DNA of 64,000 nucleotides from Paenibacillus qinlingensis (GCF_013204845.1 NZ_JABMKY010000006.1:124001-188000), one strand, 5' to 3'; positions 37,175-45,981 are shown, numbered from the stretch's first letter. The notes: generated from the letters alone by a model not told the origin. Numbers and translations are program-made.

Positions 37175-38107
37175 GGAACAGGTACAGTCACTAAAGGCAA
37201 ACCGGAGCTTACAGACGTTCAAATTGAAAACATGAATGAAGAAGATACAATTCTTAGACTAATCGGCACTGCTGAAAAACAATCAGAGCACCCTCTTGCT
37301 GAGGCGATTGTAGCTGGAATTCTTGCTAAAGGTATTCAACTTACCACCACGGAGCAGTTCGAAGCAATTCCCGGCTATGGAATACGAGCCATCGTAGAGG
37401 GCAAGGAAGTACTTGTTAGAACCCGTAAGCTTCTACAGCGTGAAGCAATTAACTTCGGTAAAGCAGAAACTGCTATGGAAAAGCTCGAATCTGACGGTAA
37501 AACAGCGATGCTCGTAGCGGTGGATAGCAAGTACGCTGGTATGGTAGCCGTAGCGGATACGATCAAAGACACATCGAAAGAAGCCGTCTCTCGTTTAAAA
37601 CAGATGGGCATCGATGTCATCATGATGACAGGTGACAACAAACGAACAGCACATGCAATAGCTCAGCAAGTTGGTATCAATCACGTTCTCGCGGAAGTTC
37701 TTCCGGAAGGCAAAGCTGAAGAAGTGAAGAGGGTAGGAGATGCAGATGATGAAGTTTGCTGTTACCCCAGTGAAGCATTAAACAAGTCGATCTCAGGGAT
37801 CGAAACGCCAACACCTTTGGAAATTGGATATGCGGGGTGTGCTCTCGGAACAAGCGACCCCTTGTTGAAAGATATCGGTGTAGTCAAAATGAGAGATACG
37901 TTTGATATTTATATCGGTGGCGAGCCCAAATCATTAAAACCATCTTTTGCGGTCTTGCTAATGTCGAACGTTCAAGAAGACAGATTGATTCAGATGGTTC
38001 AAAGGCTCATTCAATATTTTCAACAACATGGAAAAATGAAAGAAAAGTTTTCCAAATTTATCAATCGAATAACAATCGAGGCATTGCACGAGGCAATTAC
38101 AGAGTGA
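37175..38107 (+). pseudogene. Chimera: copper P-type ATPase fragment joined to a sirohaem reductase C-terminus
   Basis: The first ~185 codons match CopA: GTGTVTKGKPELTDVQ, then SEHPLAEAI with the HP motif of the nucleotide domain, then MTGDNKRTAHAIAQQVGI in the P domain. The phosphorylated DKTGT site is lost at the left edge and the last membrane helices are absent. Near codon 187 (about 37731) it switches in frame to DADDEVCCYPSEALNKSISG, then TPLEIGYAGCALGTSDPLLK, typical of the C-terminal iron-sulfur/sirohaem half of nitrite/sulfite reductases. Neither half can work alone. It records a deletion joining two genes. An in-frame ATG at 37232 has no ribosome site. Confidence 0.75.
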
Positions 38108-38239
38108 GCGTAACGGGGATTTGTTCGATGTAGGAAGACAGTTCTAATCTTGGATGATAAAGAAAAGATTTGTGAGATTGTTGCATAATGAGGAGAGACT
38201 TTGATCTCTGATTCAAGATTCCTATATTAGGAGGAAATC

Positions 38240-39115
38240 ATGAAAAAAGTAGCAATTTCGATCTTACTTATGGCTGTGTGGTTATCGGCATGCGGAAAAT
38301 CAGGCAGTTCGACTGAGCATTCTTCGCATAGCGGGACGGCAGGATCAACGGATAATGGCGCATGGCGGTACAGACGGAATGGATCATAGTGGTATGGCAA
38401 AAGAAGCTGCTGCCACTCAAGCTGGAAATGTCCAAGCACAGTTTAAGCTTTCTAGTGAGAAGACAATGCCGAACCAAGAATCAACGATTAAGATTAAAAT
38501 TCAGGATAAAGACGGCAAATCGATTGATAAATTTGATACTGTACATGAAAAGCAGATGCATTTTATCATTGTCAGCAAAGATTTATCTTTCTTTAACCAC
38601 ATTCACCCCGATTACGAAGGAAACGGTGAGTTTACTATTACCACACAATTTCCAACTTCAGATGAGTTTAAGATGATAGCAGATATTACTCCAACAGGTA
38701 TGGGGGCAATGAGTAAGAGCCAATGGATTACGGTTCAAGGAGAACAGTCTGCTCAAAAATCAATTGATCCTGACACATCATTAACTAAATTAGTGGACGG
38801 TAAGGAAGTAACGCTTTCGATTGATCACCTTATGGCAGGTACGGAGCTAAACTTGAACTTCAATATTAAAGACTCGCAGTCGAAGCAACCTGTAAAAGAC
38901 CTGCAACCTTACTTAGGAGCTGTTGGACACGTCGTAATCTTAACCCAAGATGCAGAGAATTATCTTCATGTGCATCCGACAGATGAGAAGGCGTCAGGAC
39001 CGGATGCTAAATTTATGACGACCTTTCCACATTACGCGTATATAAGATTTGGGGACAATTCCAGCAGAATGGTAAAGTATTTACTGTACCTTTTGTAATA
39101 AAAGTACCGGAATGA
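38240..39115 (+). pseudogene. Frameshifted FixH/YtkA-like lipoprotein
   Basis: AGGAGG and ATG 38240 open a lipoprotein signal peptide (MKKVAISILLMAVWLSACGK, lipidated Cys19) that runs into TAG. The rest continues one frame over from about 38355 (MAHGGTDGMDHSGMAKEAAA, then ~225 residues including MHFIIVSKDLSFFNHIHPDY). A second frameshift near 39037 moves the proper end (YKIWGQFQQNGKVFTVPFVI to TGA 39113-39115) into a third frame. Proteins of this kind are secreted, His/Met-rich and linked to copper handling, fitting the nearby copA fragment. Two separate indels argue for decay rather than one read error. Confidence 0.8.
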
Positions 39116-39124
39116 TGGAATGAG

Positions 39125-39298
39125 GCTGTCTTAGAAGTAACAATAATAGTGTATGGGGATAACCCAGTACATGATTTTAAGGTTAATGTTGACGGAAACG
39201 AGATTCACCAGTTTGGTAATGAATCACATATAGAAGACGGAAATTTCATCATATGCAGTAAAAGAGGTACAAGCTATGCAAAAAGCCTCTTTGATTAA
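39125..39298 (+). pseudogene. Orphan 3' coding fragment (57 codons)
   Basis: An open frame without a start and ribosome site reads AVLEVTIIVYGDNPVHDFKV, then NEIHQFGNESHIEDGNFIIC, to TAA at 39296-39298. It looks like the end of a cytosolic protein. Family not recognised. Confidence 0.3.
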
Positions 39299-39374
39299 CT
39301 GATTGAGTATAGGTAACTAACTTTGAACCCAAAACAAGGCGAGCGCAGGCTCAAGCGGCACAAATAATTAAACA

Positions 39375-39488
39375 GGATGGCTGCCGCTAATTGGTTTCGG
39401 CATTCTTGCTTTGTTGGATCCTCTAAAGTACTTGTCAATAAGGAACCACACAAGAAGGAAGATTAAGAATAAAAGACGGTTGGCGTGA
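39375..39488 (+). pseudogene. Orphan membrane-protein tail fragment
   Basis: The frame reads GWLPLIGFGILALLDPLKYL, then SIRNHTRRKIKNKRRLA to TGA 39486-39488: one hydrophobic helix followed by a basic cytosolic tail, with no start. A remnant of a membrane protein not otherwise identifiable. 39489-39600 has nothing supportable. Confidence 0.3.
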
Positions 39489-39617
39489 CTTGGTACAGTT
39501 CGGCGTCGTAGAGGATGAATTTTGCTTTCCACAGTTGACTTTGTATATAGTATTTAAGAGGAAGTATAGTATCAGGAGATTAATATTTCATCAAGTTAGT
39601 CATATGGAGGTTGAGTA

Positions 39618-40064
39618 ATGCTAAACAAAATTGTCCCATATCAAGAAAACTATCATGATAAATTAGTGGATATTTGGTACCAGGCTGTGCGTCATACCCA
39701 CACATTTTTGACGGATACGGATATTGAATTTTATCATCAGATGCTTCAAAATGGAGCATTAAAGGAAGTTGAGATTTGGGTGGAGTTGAATGAAAACAAA
39801 GAGCCGGCAGGGTTTATTGGGCTTGACGGAACAAAGATAGAGATGCTATTCGTTGACCCCAAATACCACGGAAAGGGTAAAGGCAGTCGATTAATAAAAC
39901 ATGCTGAAAAAGTAAAAGGCAGCAATCTCCAAGTTGATGTCAATGAGCAAAACGATGGAGCATACATTTTCTACAAACGGTATGGTTTTGTCAAGAAAGG
40001 ACGATCGGAACTAGACAGTTCAGGACGACCTTTCCCCATACTTCATCTAGTATTAAAAAGGTAA
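39618..40064 (+). CDS. GNAT-family N-acetyltransferase (YjaB-like)
   Basis: Acetyltransferase of 148 residues. The N-terminus (YQENYHDKLVDIWYQAVRHT) and the acetyl-CoA pyrophosphate loop VDPKYHGKGKGSRLI (the QxxGxG/A-type motif, here HGKGKG) identify the fold. The C-terminal NEQNDGAYIFYKRYGF is the usual beta5-alpha4 signature. Substrate unknown, perhaps a small amine or a protein terminus. GGAGG lies 8-9 bp before the ATG. It stands alone and intact inside a decayed zone. Confidence 0.9.
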   Translation: MLNKIVPYQENYHDKLVDIWYQAVRHTHTFLTDTDIEFYHQMLQNGALKEVEIWVELNENKEPAGFIGLDGTKIEMLFVDPKYHGKGKGSRLIKHAEKVKGSNLQVDVNEQNDGAYIFYKRYGFVKKGRSELDSSGRPFPILHLVLKR

Positions 40065-40188
40065 ACTACCACGAGAAAAACCATTCTCAGATGATTAAAC
40101 CAATCCACCTATCCTTGTTAAGCGCTAATGAACTAGAATTATAGCTCAATTAACAAGAGGATATTATGGGTCTTTGGAGGTGTGATTT

Positions 40189-40656
40189 ATGCCCATCATC
40201 CGTATCGCCATGCAAATTAATGCGCCAGTTCAGGTATGCTTTAACTTAGCGCGAAGTATCGATATCCATATGGAGTCAACTTCACAAACAAAGGAAGTTG
40301 CAATTAATGGGCGTACAAGCGGCTTAATTGAGTATGGAGAAACCGTTACGTGGGAGGCAACCCACTTCTTTGTTCGTCAACAATTAACGTCAAAGATAAC
40401 AGAGTTTGAACCGCCTTATAGGTTTGTGGACGAGATGGTTAGTGGTATCTTTCAGGGATTTAGGCACGATCATATCTTTGAATCAAATGATAATGGTACT
40501 TTGATGTCGGATGTTTTCGAATACACGTCTCCCTTTGGAAAACTTGGAAAAGTCGCAGATTTGTTATTCTTAAGGTCTTATATGGAACGCTTACTTTTGA
40601 AGCGGAATAAATACATTAAAATTAAGGCCGAGCAGGGGCTAAAGTTGTTATGCTAG
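40189..40656 (+). CDS. SRPBCC-family (START-like) protein
   Basis: Protein of 155 residues with the helix-grip pattern: INAPVQVCFNLARSIDIHME at the start, PPYRFVDEMVSGIFQGFRHD in the middle, and a long C-terminal helix (YMERLLLKRNKYIKIKAEQG). Members bind hydrophobic ligands and are often labelled polyketide-cyclase or cell-division-inhibitor-like. No enzymatic residues can be assigned. GGAGG precedes the ATG by 8 bp. No co-transcribed partner remains. Confidence 0.85.
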   Translation: MPIIRIAMQINAPVQVCFNLARSIDIHMESTSQTKEVAINGRTSGLIEYGETVTWEATHFFVRQQLTSKITEFEPPYRFVDEMVSGIFQGFRHDHIFESNDNGTLMSDVFEYTSPFGKLGKVADLLFLRSYMERLLLKRNKYIKIKAEQGLKLLC

Positions 40657-40708
40657 CGGCGAACGATAAGAACTGAAGTTAAAATGGCACAGCATTTATT
40701 GGTAAATT

Positions 40709-41032
40709 CTGTTTGACCAAAAACTTCATGAAGCATGGCTCCAGGTAAAGGAGAACAAGGGTGGAGGTGGAATTGACGGTGAAACCTTGGAGAGTTATGA
40801 AAAACAGCTGGATGAAAATTTAAGTAGACCTTTGCGAAACTTCGGAGATAAAACCTACTTGCCCTCTCCTGTACGTAGGAGATACATCCCAAAGAAAAAT
40901 GGGGAAATGCGTCCACTGGGGATACCCAACATTGAACATTAGATTGTGCAACAAGCGATTGTAAACGTGTTACAGCCAAAATGTGAAGAAAACATTTTTC
41001 ATCGTTACTTGCACAACAGCTAGGTTGTGGAT
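40709..41032 (+). pseudogene. Group II intron reverse transcriptase fragment
   Basis: In one frame the plus strand reads KLHEAWLQVKENKGGGGIDG, TYLPSPVRRRYIPKKNGEMR and PLGIPNIEH, the RT-0/RT-1 and start of RT-2 blocks of LtrA-type proteins. Internal TAG codons occur at about 40940 and 41021. The catalytic YADD region, maturase and endonuclease parts are missing. A relic of a retroelement. No intron RNA domain V could be found nearby. Confidence 0.8.
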
Positions 41033-41058
41033 AGTCCCTGTTTTCGAACGTGGTGCCA

Positions 41059-41081
41059 GAAGTGCTCTTACAGAGCACTTC
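41059..41081. repeat. Perfect 10-bp hairpin
   Basis: GAAGTGCTCT (41059-41068), loop TAC, AGAGCACTTC (41072-41081). There is no T-run, so it is not an ordinary terminator. It lies just after the reverse-transcriptase relic and may be part of a lost intron or IS end. Confidence 0.5.
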
Positions 41082-41117
41082 AGGAAAAAGAGTATGGTGC
41101 ACTGGCTTCCAAGTCGA

Positions 41118-41193
41118 TGTACCTCATGCCTTTCAAGCTTGTTCGCGCTGTAATTCGCTTTTTAATGTTTGGCCTACGTATCCCAAACTTCAT
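41118..41193 (-). pseudogene. 5' end of a small phage-like basic protein
   Basis: On the minus strand AAGGGGGAAT precedes an ATG reading MKFGIRRPNIKKRITARTSL, the start typical of short basic proteins common in Paenibacillus genomes and prophages. The conserved continuation is missing. Tentative. Confidence 0.35.
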
Positions 41194-41287
41194 TTTATTT
41201 ATTCCCCCTTGCTTAACTGCTGGGGCTTTTTTGTTACATGGAAAGCACCAGAAAGTGAATACAGGTCGGAAATATTTATGTGTGAAA

Positions 41288-41570
41288 CATTTTTTTATGA
41301 TTTTCCAAATACTCCGCGCTTTTACAATTAATTGCAAAACTTACCATAACACCAAGTTCATATCCTTTAGTTTGTTCATCAAATGCTCTCATATAGGCTT
41401 CAACTAACCTATAGTGGGATGAATTTACATCAGCATCAACGGCAGCATAAATGACAGTTCCTTCAGGTTATCCAACTTCTTTGGCATATTGGAGTGTTGA
41501 TTCAACGAGTGCCTTAAGCGCGTAATTCTTCAATAGTTGATTTTTGTGGATTGGATACATAAGGGCGGTG
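41288..41570 (-). pseudogene. Fragment of a DUF1906 (glycoside-hydrolase-like) protein
   Basis: The minus strand reads LVESTLQYAKEVG-stop-PEGTVIYAAVDADVNSSHYR, then YMRAFDEQTKGYELGVM. The PEGTxIYxAVD and GYELGV elements match the DUF1906 TIM-barrel family of wall-associated proteins. A TAA replaces the Gln codon. Only ~95 codons remain. Confidence 0.55.
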
Positions 41571-41743
41571 TTTTATTAATCGGAAAATTAAATATGTCTA
41601 ATCAGTCAAGTTAATAATAAAAAATAGATCCTAGAATGCATTTAAATAGATCTTTTAGACTATAAATATATCGAGAAACAGTTCATGTAGACTATGGGTA
41701 TCGTAGAAATTTTTATCCTATAGCATTAATATAAAGAGATAAA

Positions 41744-41778
41744 AAAAGAAAAGAAAAGAAAAGAAAAGAAAAGAAAAG
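41744..41778. repeat. AAAAG microsatellite, seven units
   Basis: G residues recur every five bases from 41748 to 41778 in an otherwise pure A tract. It lies upstream of a short open frame and 330 bp before the PEVK-repeat gene. Length change by slippage is expected. Confidence 0.9.
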
Positions 41779-41808
41779 AAGTTAAAAAGTCCAGAACGGA
41801 TGCATTAA

Positions 41809-41958
41809 ATGAATGTATTAATGTGTGGTGAAAGCTGGTCGAGTAGGAACAAACGAGCAACGCAGCAATTTATCGACAAATATACAAAATTGGTTGAAGA
41901 GAATCACCTAATGGGACTGTTTACAGCAGATAAGACCGAGGGGAGCTACTTGTATTAG
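41809..41958 (+). CDS. Possible 49-residue protein or gene-start relic
   Basis: ATG 41809 opens MNVLMCGESWSSRNKRATQQ, then FIDKYTKLVEENHLMGLFTA to TAG 41956-41958. The composition is protein-like, but no ribosome site is visible and no family is recognised. A small inverted repeat (TAGGGCA/TGCCCTA) overlaps the stop. It may be the surviving start of a longer gene. Confidence 0.3.
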   Translation: MNVLMCGESWSSRNKRATQQFIDKYTKLVEENHLMGLFTADKTEGSYLY

Positions 41959-42112
41959 GGCAGCTTGCCCTAGTATCAATCCATGATAAACAGCGTCATC
42001 ATCGAATATGTGAAATACAAAAGGCAGTAAGTGCTGGCTATATAGCCCAGGTACAGCTTTTAATATCAAATAACTGGAAAAGTACGTTGGAGATATGAGG
42101 AGGAATTTGGGA

Positions 42113-43033
42113 ATGGTTAATAAGAAGAAATTTTACAAAACTACCTGGTTTCTATGGGTAATGATGTTTGTAGTTTCTCCGGTAGGAATTATCTTACTTT
42201 GGCTGAAGAGACAATATAAGCCACAAACATTGGGCATTTTATCAGCAGTATTTGGTGTTTATTTTATTGTTATGATTGTTATTCTAAATCAGGATACCAA
42301 TAAAAAACCAGTGGTAAAAGAAGTTAAGGATACCCCTGCTGTTGTTGTTTCTTCAGTTTCTACGGGTAAGCCTAAAGAAGAATCTAAACCCGAAATAGGA
42401 GCAAAAACTACAGAGAAACCGAAAATAAAGTCCCCAGAAATAAAGGCACCAGAAGTAAAAGCCCCAGAAGTGAAAGTCCCAGAAGTAAAGGTCCCAGAAG
42501 TAAAAGTCCCGGAAGTAAAGGTCCCAGAAGTAAAAGTCCCGGAAGTAAAGACACCGGAAGTAAAGGTACCAGAAATAAAAGTTCCGGAAATAAAGACACC
42601 AGTGAAGCCTATAGCCCCAGCACCCAGCGTATTAAAAGACTACATTCCCTGGGCAGTTGAAAACTACGCAGGCGAAAAAAGTAATATAAAAAATGCGGAC
42701 AGAATACGACGCATAGAGATTGATGACAAAAGTATTTTTATTGAGTTGAACGCAGATGACGATATTACAAAAGAAAGAATTAAATCCGACATTCTGAAAA
42801 AGAGTACCGCTATCTTTAAACAAGTTTTTAAAGATAGAACGGATGTCCCTAATGTATCTTTATCATGGGGGCTACCCCATCAGGACACTAAAGGTAATGA
42901 GATTATTAACAGCGTTGTTGCTGTGTCTTTATCCAGCGATGCAGCGAAGACAATTGATTGGGACAAGTTTACATATTCGAATCTACCGAAAGCAGCTACT
43001 AGCTATACCGAACATGAGATACTTAGGAGGTAA
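42113..43033 (+). CDS. Membrane protein with PEVK pentapeptide repeats
   Basis: Protein of 306 residues from the ATG at 42113, which has AGGAGG 9 bp upstream. An ATG at 42095 lies before that site. Residues ~10-60 hold two membrane helices (TTWFLWVMMFVVSPVGIILL and FGVYFIVMIVILN). A charged linker follows, then eleven [SAVT]-PE-[VI]-K repeats (about 107-161). The C-terminal ~130-residue domain has an INxDxF-like element (TIDWDKFTYSNLPKAATSY), seen in uncharacterised Firmicute membrane proteins. The repeats should form a stiff or spring-like spacer lifting the end domain away from the membrane. Function unknown. Confidence 0.82.
   Translation: MVNKKKFYKTTWFLWVMMFVVSPVGIILLWLKRQYKPQTLGILSAVFGVYFIVMIVILNQDTNKKPVVKEVKDTPAVVVSSVSTGKPKEESKPEIGAKTTEKPKIKSPEIKAPEVKAPEVKVPEVKVPEVKVPEVKVPEVKVPEVKTPEVKVPEIKVPEIKTPVKPIAPAPSVLKDYIPWAVENYAGEKSNIKNADRIRRIEIDDKSIFIELNADDDITKERIKSDILKKSTAIFKQVFKDRTDVPNVSLSWGLPHQDTKGNEIINSVVAVSLSSDAAKTIDWDKFTYSNLPKAATSYTEHEILRR
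42431..42595 (+). repeat. Eleven tandem 15-bp repeats coding (x)PE(V/I)K
   Basis: The units are nearly identical (core CCAGAAGTAAA). In the centre, CCA...AAA and CCG...AAG versions alternate, giving a 30-bp higher-order period. This shows growth by unequal exchange and predicts length variation between strains. Confidence 0.92.
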
Positions 43034-43109
43034 TCCAATAAGCTAATAAAAAAAATAAAGGAAATGAAGAGTTAATTGAAACGATGGGGACGTAGCTTAA
43101 ATTTTTGTT

Positions 43110-43420
43110 TTAAAGTTCAAGAAAACGTTGAATGTATCTTTTAACAGCATGTACTTGCATGTCTTTCCAATTGTTAAATTGTGTGTTTGTTGAGCTACAT
43201 GAGCATCGAACAGATCATTTGATAGGTTTCTGAAGTCCATTTGGTTTTGAAATTCATATCCTCCTGATTTTAAAAATTCTTCAAACGAGTGAAATCTTGT
43301 GAAGTTATCCATGAAATTTGAATTTAACAGTTCTCTCAAGAAAATACTTGATGATTGAGAAAAAGATTCAAGGTCTTTCTGAAGTTGTTTCAGTCTCTTC
43401 TCATTAATAGTGACAGGCAT
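43110..43420 (-). pseudogene. Frameshifted small conserved protein
   Basis: The minus strand begins MPVTINEKRLKQLQKDLESF and contains NFMDNFTRFHSFEEFLKSGG and a DAHV segment. After that the proper continuation, NTQFNNWKDMQVHAVKRYIQ to TAA 43110-43112, lies one frame over. I recognise the F-x-S-F-E-E-F-x-x-x-x-G-(F/Y) pattern from a short uncharacterised Firmicute family. Without the shift the frame runs on to 43097 with unrelated residues. No clear ribosome site. Confidence 0.5.
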
Positions 43421-43465
43421 ATTCTAGACCGCCTGTACTACGCCCCAATGTTATTAAATAACAAA

Positions 43466-43500
43466 AATGCCGATAGTGTAAGATACTCATAGTCGGCATT
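43466..43500 (-). terminator. Terminator reading leftward
   Basis: AATGCCGA (43466-43473) pairs with TCGGCATT (43493-43500). On the minus strand the stem is followed by TTTTTGTTATTT. It serves the coding relic to its right. Confidence 0.6.
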
Positions 43501-43551
43501 AAGGTTATCCATGTATTCCTTGGTATTTTTTATCTAAAATTAGCAAACAGT

Positions 43552-43665
43552 CTAATTTATCAACCAGATTTCACGTAATCTCTGCTTGACAACCTCTAGT
43601 TTTATTCTTTTTAGATCCTCAGCAACGTAATGAACTATTTCAGTTTTTTCAGATACTCTGTGAAA
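43552..43665 (-). pseudogene. 3' coding relic on the minus strand
   Basis: The minus strand reads FHRVSEKTEIVHYVAEDLKR, then IKLEVVKQRLREIWLIN to TAG 43552-43554, followed by a terminator at 43500-43466. Probably the end of a gene whose 5' part was replaced by the beta-helix locus. Family not recognised. Confidence 0.35.
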
Positions 43666-43847
43666 TGAGTGAAATGACAAAAATTGATACATTTATTGTA
43701 GTTTTCATGTATACAGCACTTCATCCGTTGAACCATATAATGATAAAAGAAACAAGAGAAAGAGGTGATAGAAAAACAACGGACATAACTTTTTTTAAAA
43801 GCGAAAATCGTACCAAAAACGGAAGGGAGAGATGTTTCGTCTTCATA

Positions 43848-43861
43848 TGTAAGCGCTTACT
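43848..43861 (+). promoter_or_regulatory. cre site (CcpA) upstream of the beta-helix gene
   Basis: TGTAAGCGCTTACT differs only in its last base from the consensus TGWNANCGNTNWCA and contains the perfect palindrome GTAAGCGCTTAC. It lies 75 bp before the start codon, a position suited to carbon-catabolite repression. Confidence 0.75.
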
Positions 43862-43935
43862 AATGTGTGTGTATGCTGCCATTGAAAATGGATATAAAGA
43901 TGTTCAAATGTACTTCGACTAGAAAAGGAGCGTAG

Positions 43936-45840
43936 ATGATGTTGACAATTAGCATGGAAAAAAGAGCTTCATTCGTCTTTTCTGTCATTTTTACAACATT
44001 GCTTGGGCTGATTGCTGCTGGAATCGTTAGTCTGACTGAGGTTAAGGCTGCAGCTACAACCTATTATGTTGCCACGACAGGTAATAATTCATATCCAGGC
44101 ACATCGAGTCAGCCCTTTGCTACAATTCAAAAGGGAATCGACATGGCAGGAGCTGCCGGCCCGGGATCTACTGTTATTGTAAGGGGAGGGACATACAATA
44201 TTACATCACCGATTACGATCACGACCTCAGGTACAAGCGGCAGCCCAATCACGCTAATGGCATATCCAGGGGAAACGCCGGTCATTTCCGGCCAGAATAC
44301 GTACCCGAATCACCCTCTTAGTCTTGAAACAATGACTTATACGGGGCCGGCAGTTACTAATGATGGAGTGACGTATAGTACGGGGCAGCAATTCACTTTT
44401 TCCTGGAATGCTTTGTTGAGAATTACAGCAAATTATATCGACATTGACGGACTTGAAATAAAGGAGTCCTATGGCGAGGGGATTTATGCTGGCAGTTCAA
44501 GTAGCCCCAGATATCAACATATCAACATCACAAATAGTAAGGTTCATAATAACCGTAATTTGGCTGTGTTAGTAGAAAACGTTGATAATTTTACCTTGGA
44601 TGGCAATGAATTGTGGGAAAATGCCAATTATGGGCGTTTCAGCAGGTTATCAAGCCAAATGGATTGGCCTTTAATTCTCATGATCAAGAATAGCTCGCAT
44701 GGCACAATCAAGAACAGCAAAGTATATAACAATTGGGGGGAGGGCGTTGGCTTCTGGAATGACACCCATGATGTTGTGTTAGAGGATAGCGCTATCTATG
44801 ATAATTATGCGGTGGAGGTCTATGTAGACAAAGCTTATGATATAACCATCCAGCGGAATATGATCTATCATACGGGGAATCCCATTTATTTCAGAGGTAC
44901 CGGCCCTTCCATGGGGATTGCCATAGCAGATGAGCCTTATCTAAGTTATCCAGCGGGACACGATAGGAAAATTATTAATAATTTCCTTTACGGGAACGGT
45001 CAGAATTTTGCTTACTGGAATACTGGATTAGCAACAGGGACTTCTTTGAATAATGATCTTATTGCAGGCAATACGTTTATTGATGCAACGAATACGAATA
45101 TATCGATTACCGGCGGTGCAAACCATGTCAACACGAGGATAGAAAATAATATATTCAAATCAATTGCGGGTACATTACAAAATGTAGATCAGAAACCGGG
45201 ATTGGTCTTCTCCAATAACTGTTGGTCTAGCGCTGTCACTGGAGTTGCCTCGCATGTGAATGATGTCATTGGGAATCCTTTGCTTGTCGGCGGCACATTT
45301 GGACCCGACTATTTCAAGCTGCAAACCCATTCTCCGTGTATAGCGAAGGGCAAGAATAATTTAACAGATGTCACAGAAGATTATTTTATGAATGCAAGGC
45401 ACAATCCGCCAAGCATAGGTGCCTATGAGCATCCTGCCGTTATCCTCGATAACAGTGATTCATCTAGCGTAACCAAGACAGGAACCTGGACGATCAGTTC
45501 TTTTAGCACCCAAAGGTATGGCGCTGACTATCTGCATGATGGAAATACAGGGAAGGGGGCTTTGAGCGTCAAATTTGCACCTAATCTATTGACTACAAAT
45601 ACTTATGACGTCTATATGTGGTGGAATGCTGATACGAACAGAGCAAACAATGTGCCGGTCACTGTCAACGATGTTGGCGGAACGCACAGTACAACTGTTA
45701 ACCAGCAGGTGAACGGAGGACAGTGGAACTTCATAGGGAGCTACACATTCAATGCTGGGGCAACGGGGAATGTAATAATCAGCAATACGGGGACAACCGG
45801 ATTCGTTATTGCAGATGCTATTAAATTTGTTCCACATTAA
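43936..45840 (+). CDS. Secreted right-handed beta-helix protein with golvesin-type C-terminal domain
   Basis: Exported protein of 634 residues. The signal peptide (about 1-38, ending EVKA) is followed by a DUF1565-like opening (YYVATTGNNSYPGTSSQPFA) and a parallel beta-helix (about 40-500) with turns such as ITNSKVHNNRN and KNSKVYNNWGEGVGFWND. These are typical of polysaccharide lyases and related enzymes. Residues ~510-634 form a golvesin/Xly-type domain (GTWTISSFSTQRYGADYLHD, then FVIADAIKFVP), probably carbohydrate-binding. AAAGGAG is 5-8 bp before ATG codons at 43936 and 43939. Polysaccharide cleavage is likely, but the lyase residues cannot be pinned by eye. Confidence 0.85.
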   Translation: MMLTISMEKRASFVFSVIFTTLLGLIAAGIVSLTEVKAAATTYYVATTGNNSYPGTSSQPFATIQKGIDMAGAAGPGSTVIVRGGTYNITSPITITTSGTSGSPITLMAYPGETPVISGQNTYPNHPLSLETMTYTGPAVTNDGVTYSTGQQFTFSWNALLRITANYIDIDGLEIKESYGEGIYAGSSSSPRYQHINITNSKVHNNRNLAVLVENVDNFTLDGNELWENANYGRFSRLSSQMDWPLILMIKNSSHGTIKNSKVYNNWGEGVGFWNDTHDVVLEDSAIYDNYAVEVYVDKAYDITIQRNMIYHTGNPIYFRGTGPSMGIAIADEPYLSYPAGHDRKIINNFLYGNGQNFAYWNTGLATGTSLNNDLIAGNTFIDATNTNISITGGANHVNTRIENNIFKSIAGTLQNVDQKPGLVFSNNCWSSAVTGVASHVNDVIGNPLLVGGTFGPDYFKLQTHSPCIAKGKNNLTDVTEDYFMNARHNPPSIGAYEHPAVILDNSDSSSVTKTGTWTISSFSTQRYGADYLHDGNTGKGALSVKFAPNLLTTNTYDVYMWWNADTNRANNVPVTVNDVGGTHSTTVNQQVNGGQWNFIGSYTFNAGATGNVIISNTGTTGFVIADAIKFVPH

Positions 45841-45844
45841 TTCA

Positions 45845-45886
45845 GAAGAGGGTGAATGAGCGACAGCTTGTTCACCCTCTTCTTCA
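45845..45886 (+). terminator. Terminator after the beta-helix gene
   Basis: GAAGAGGGTGAA (45845-45856) pairs perfectly with TTCACCCTCTTC (45871-45882). The T tail is short. Confidence 0.75.
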
Positions 45887-45967
45887 TGCAGAACAAGAAT
45901 TGGTACATTTATCGTATCTTTTGTGTATACCGAAGTTCAATTCTTGGGTGATAAAATTAATAAATAA

Positions 45968-45981
45968 TGAAAACGATTTCA
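45968..45981 (+). promoter_or_regulatory. cre site (CcpA) upstream of the cohesin/dockerin glycosidase gene
   Basis: TGAAAACGATTTCA matches the cre consensus TGWNANCGNTNWCA at every defined position. It lies 82 bp before the ATG at 46063. Confidence 0.78.

Noticed and set aside
40653..41102. Open frame of 149 codons on the minus strand
   Set aside because: It is antisense to sequence that reads as a group II intron reverse transcriptase with internal stops. The translated residues are unlike any protein family.
42431..42595. Tandem repeats considered as a CRISPR array
   Set aside because: The units are 15 bp, directly adjacent without spacers, and lie in frame in a protein as PEVK repeats.
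43665..43922. Open frame of 85 codons containing the cre site
   Set aside because: The frame overlaps a regulatory palindrome, has no recognisable domain and no good ribosome site. The region is the promoter zone of the beta-helix gene.
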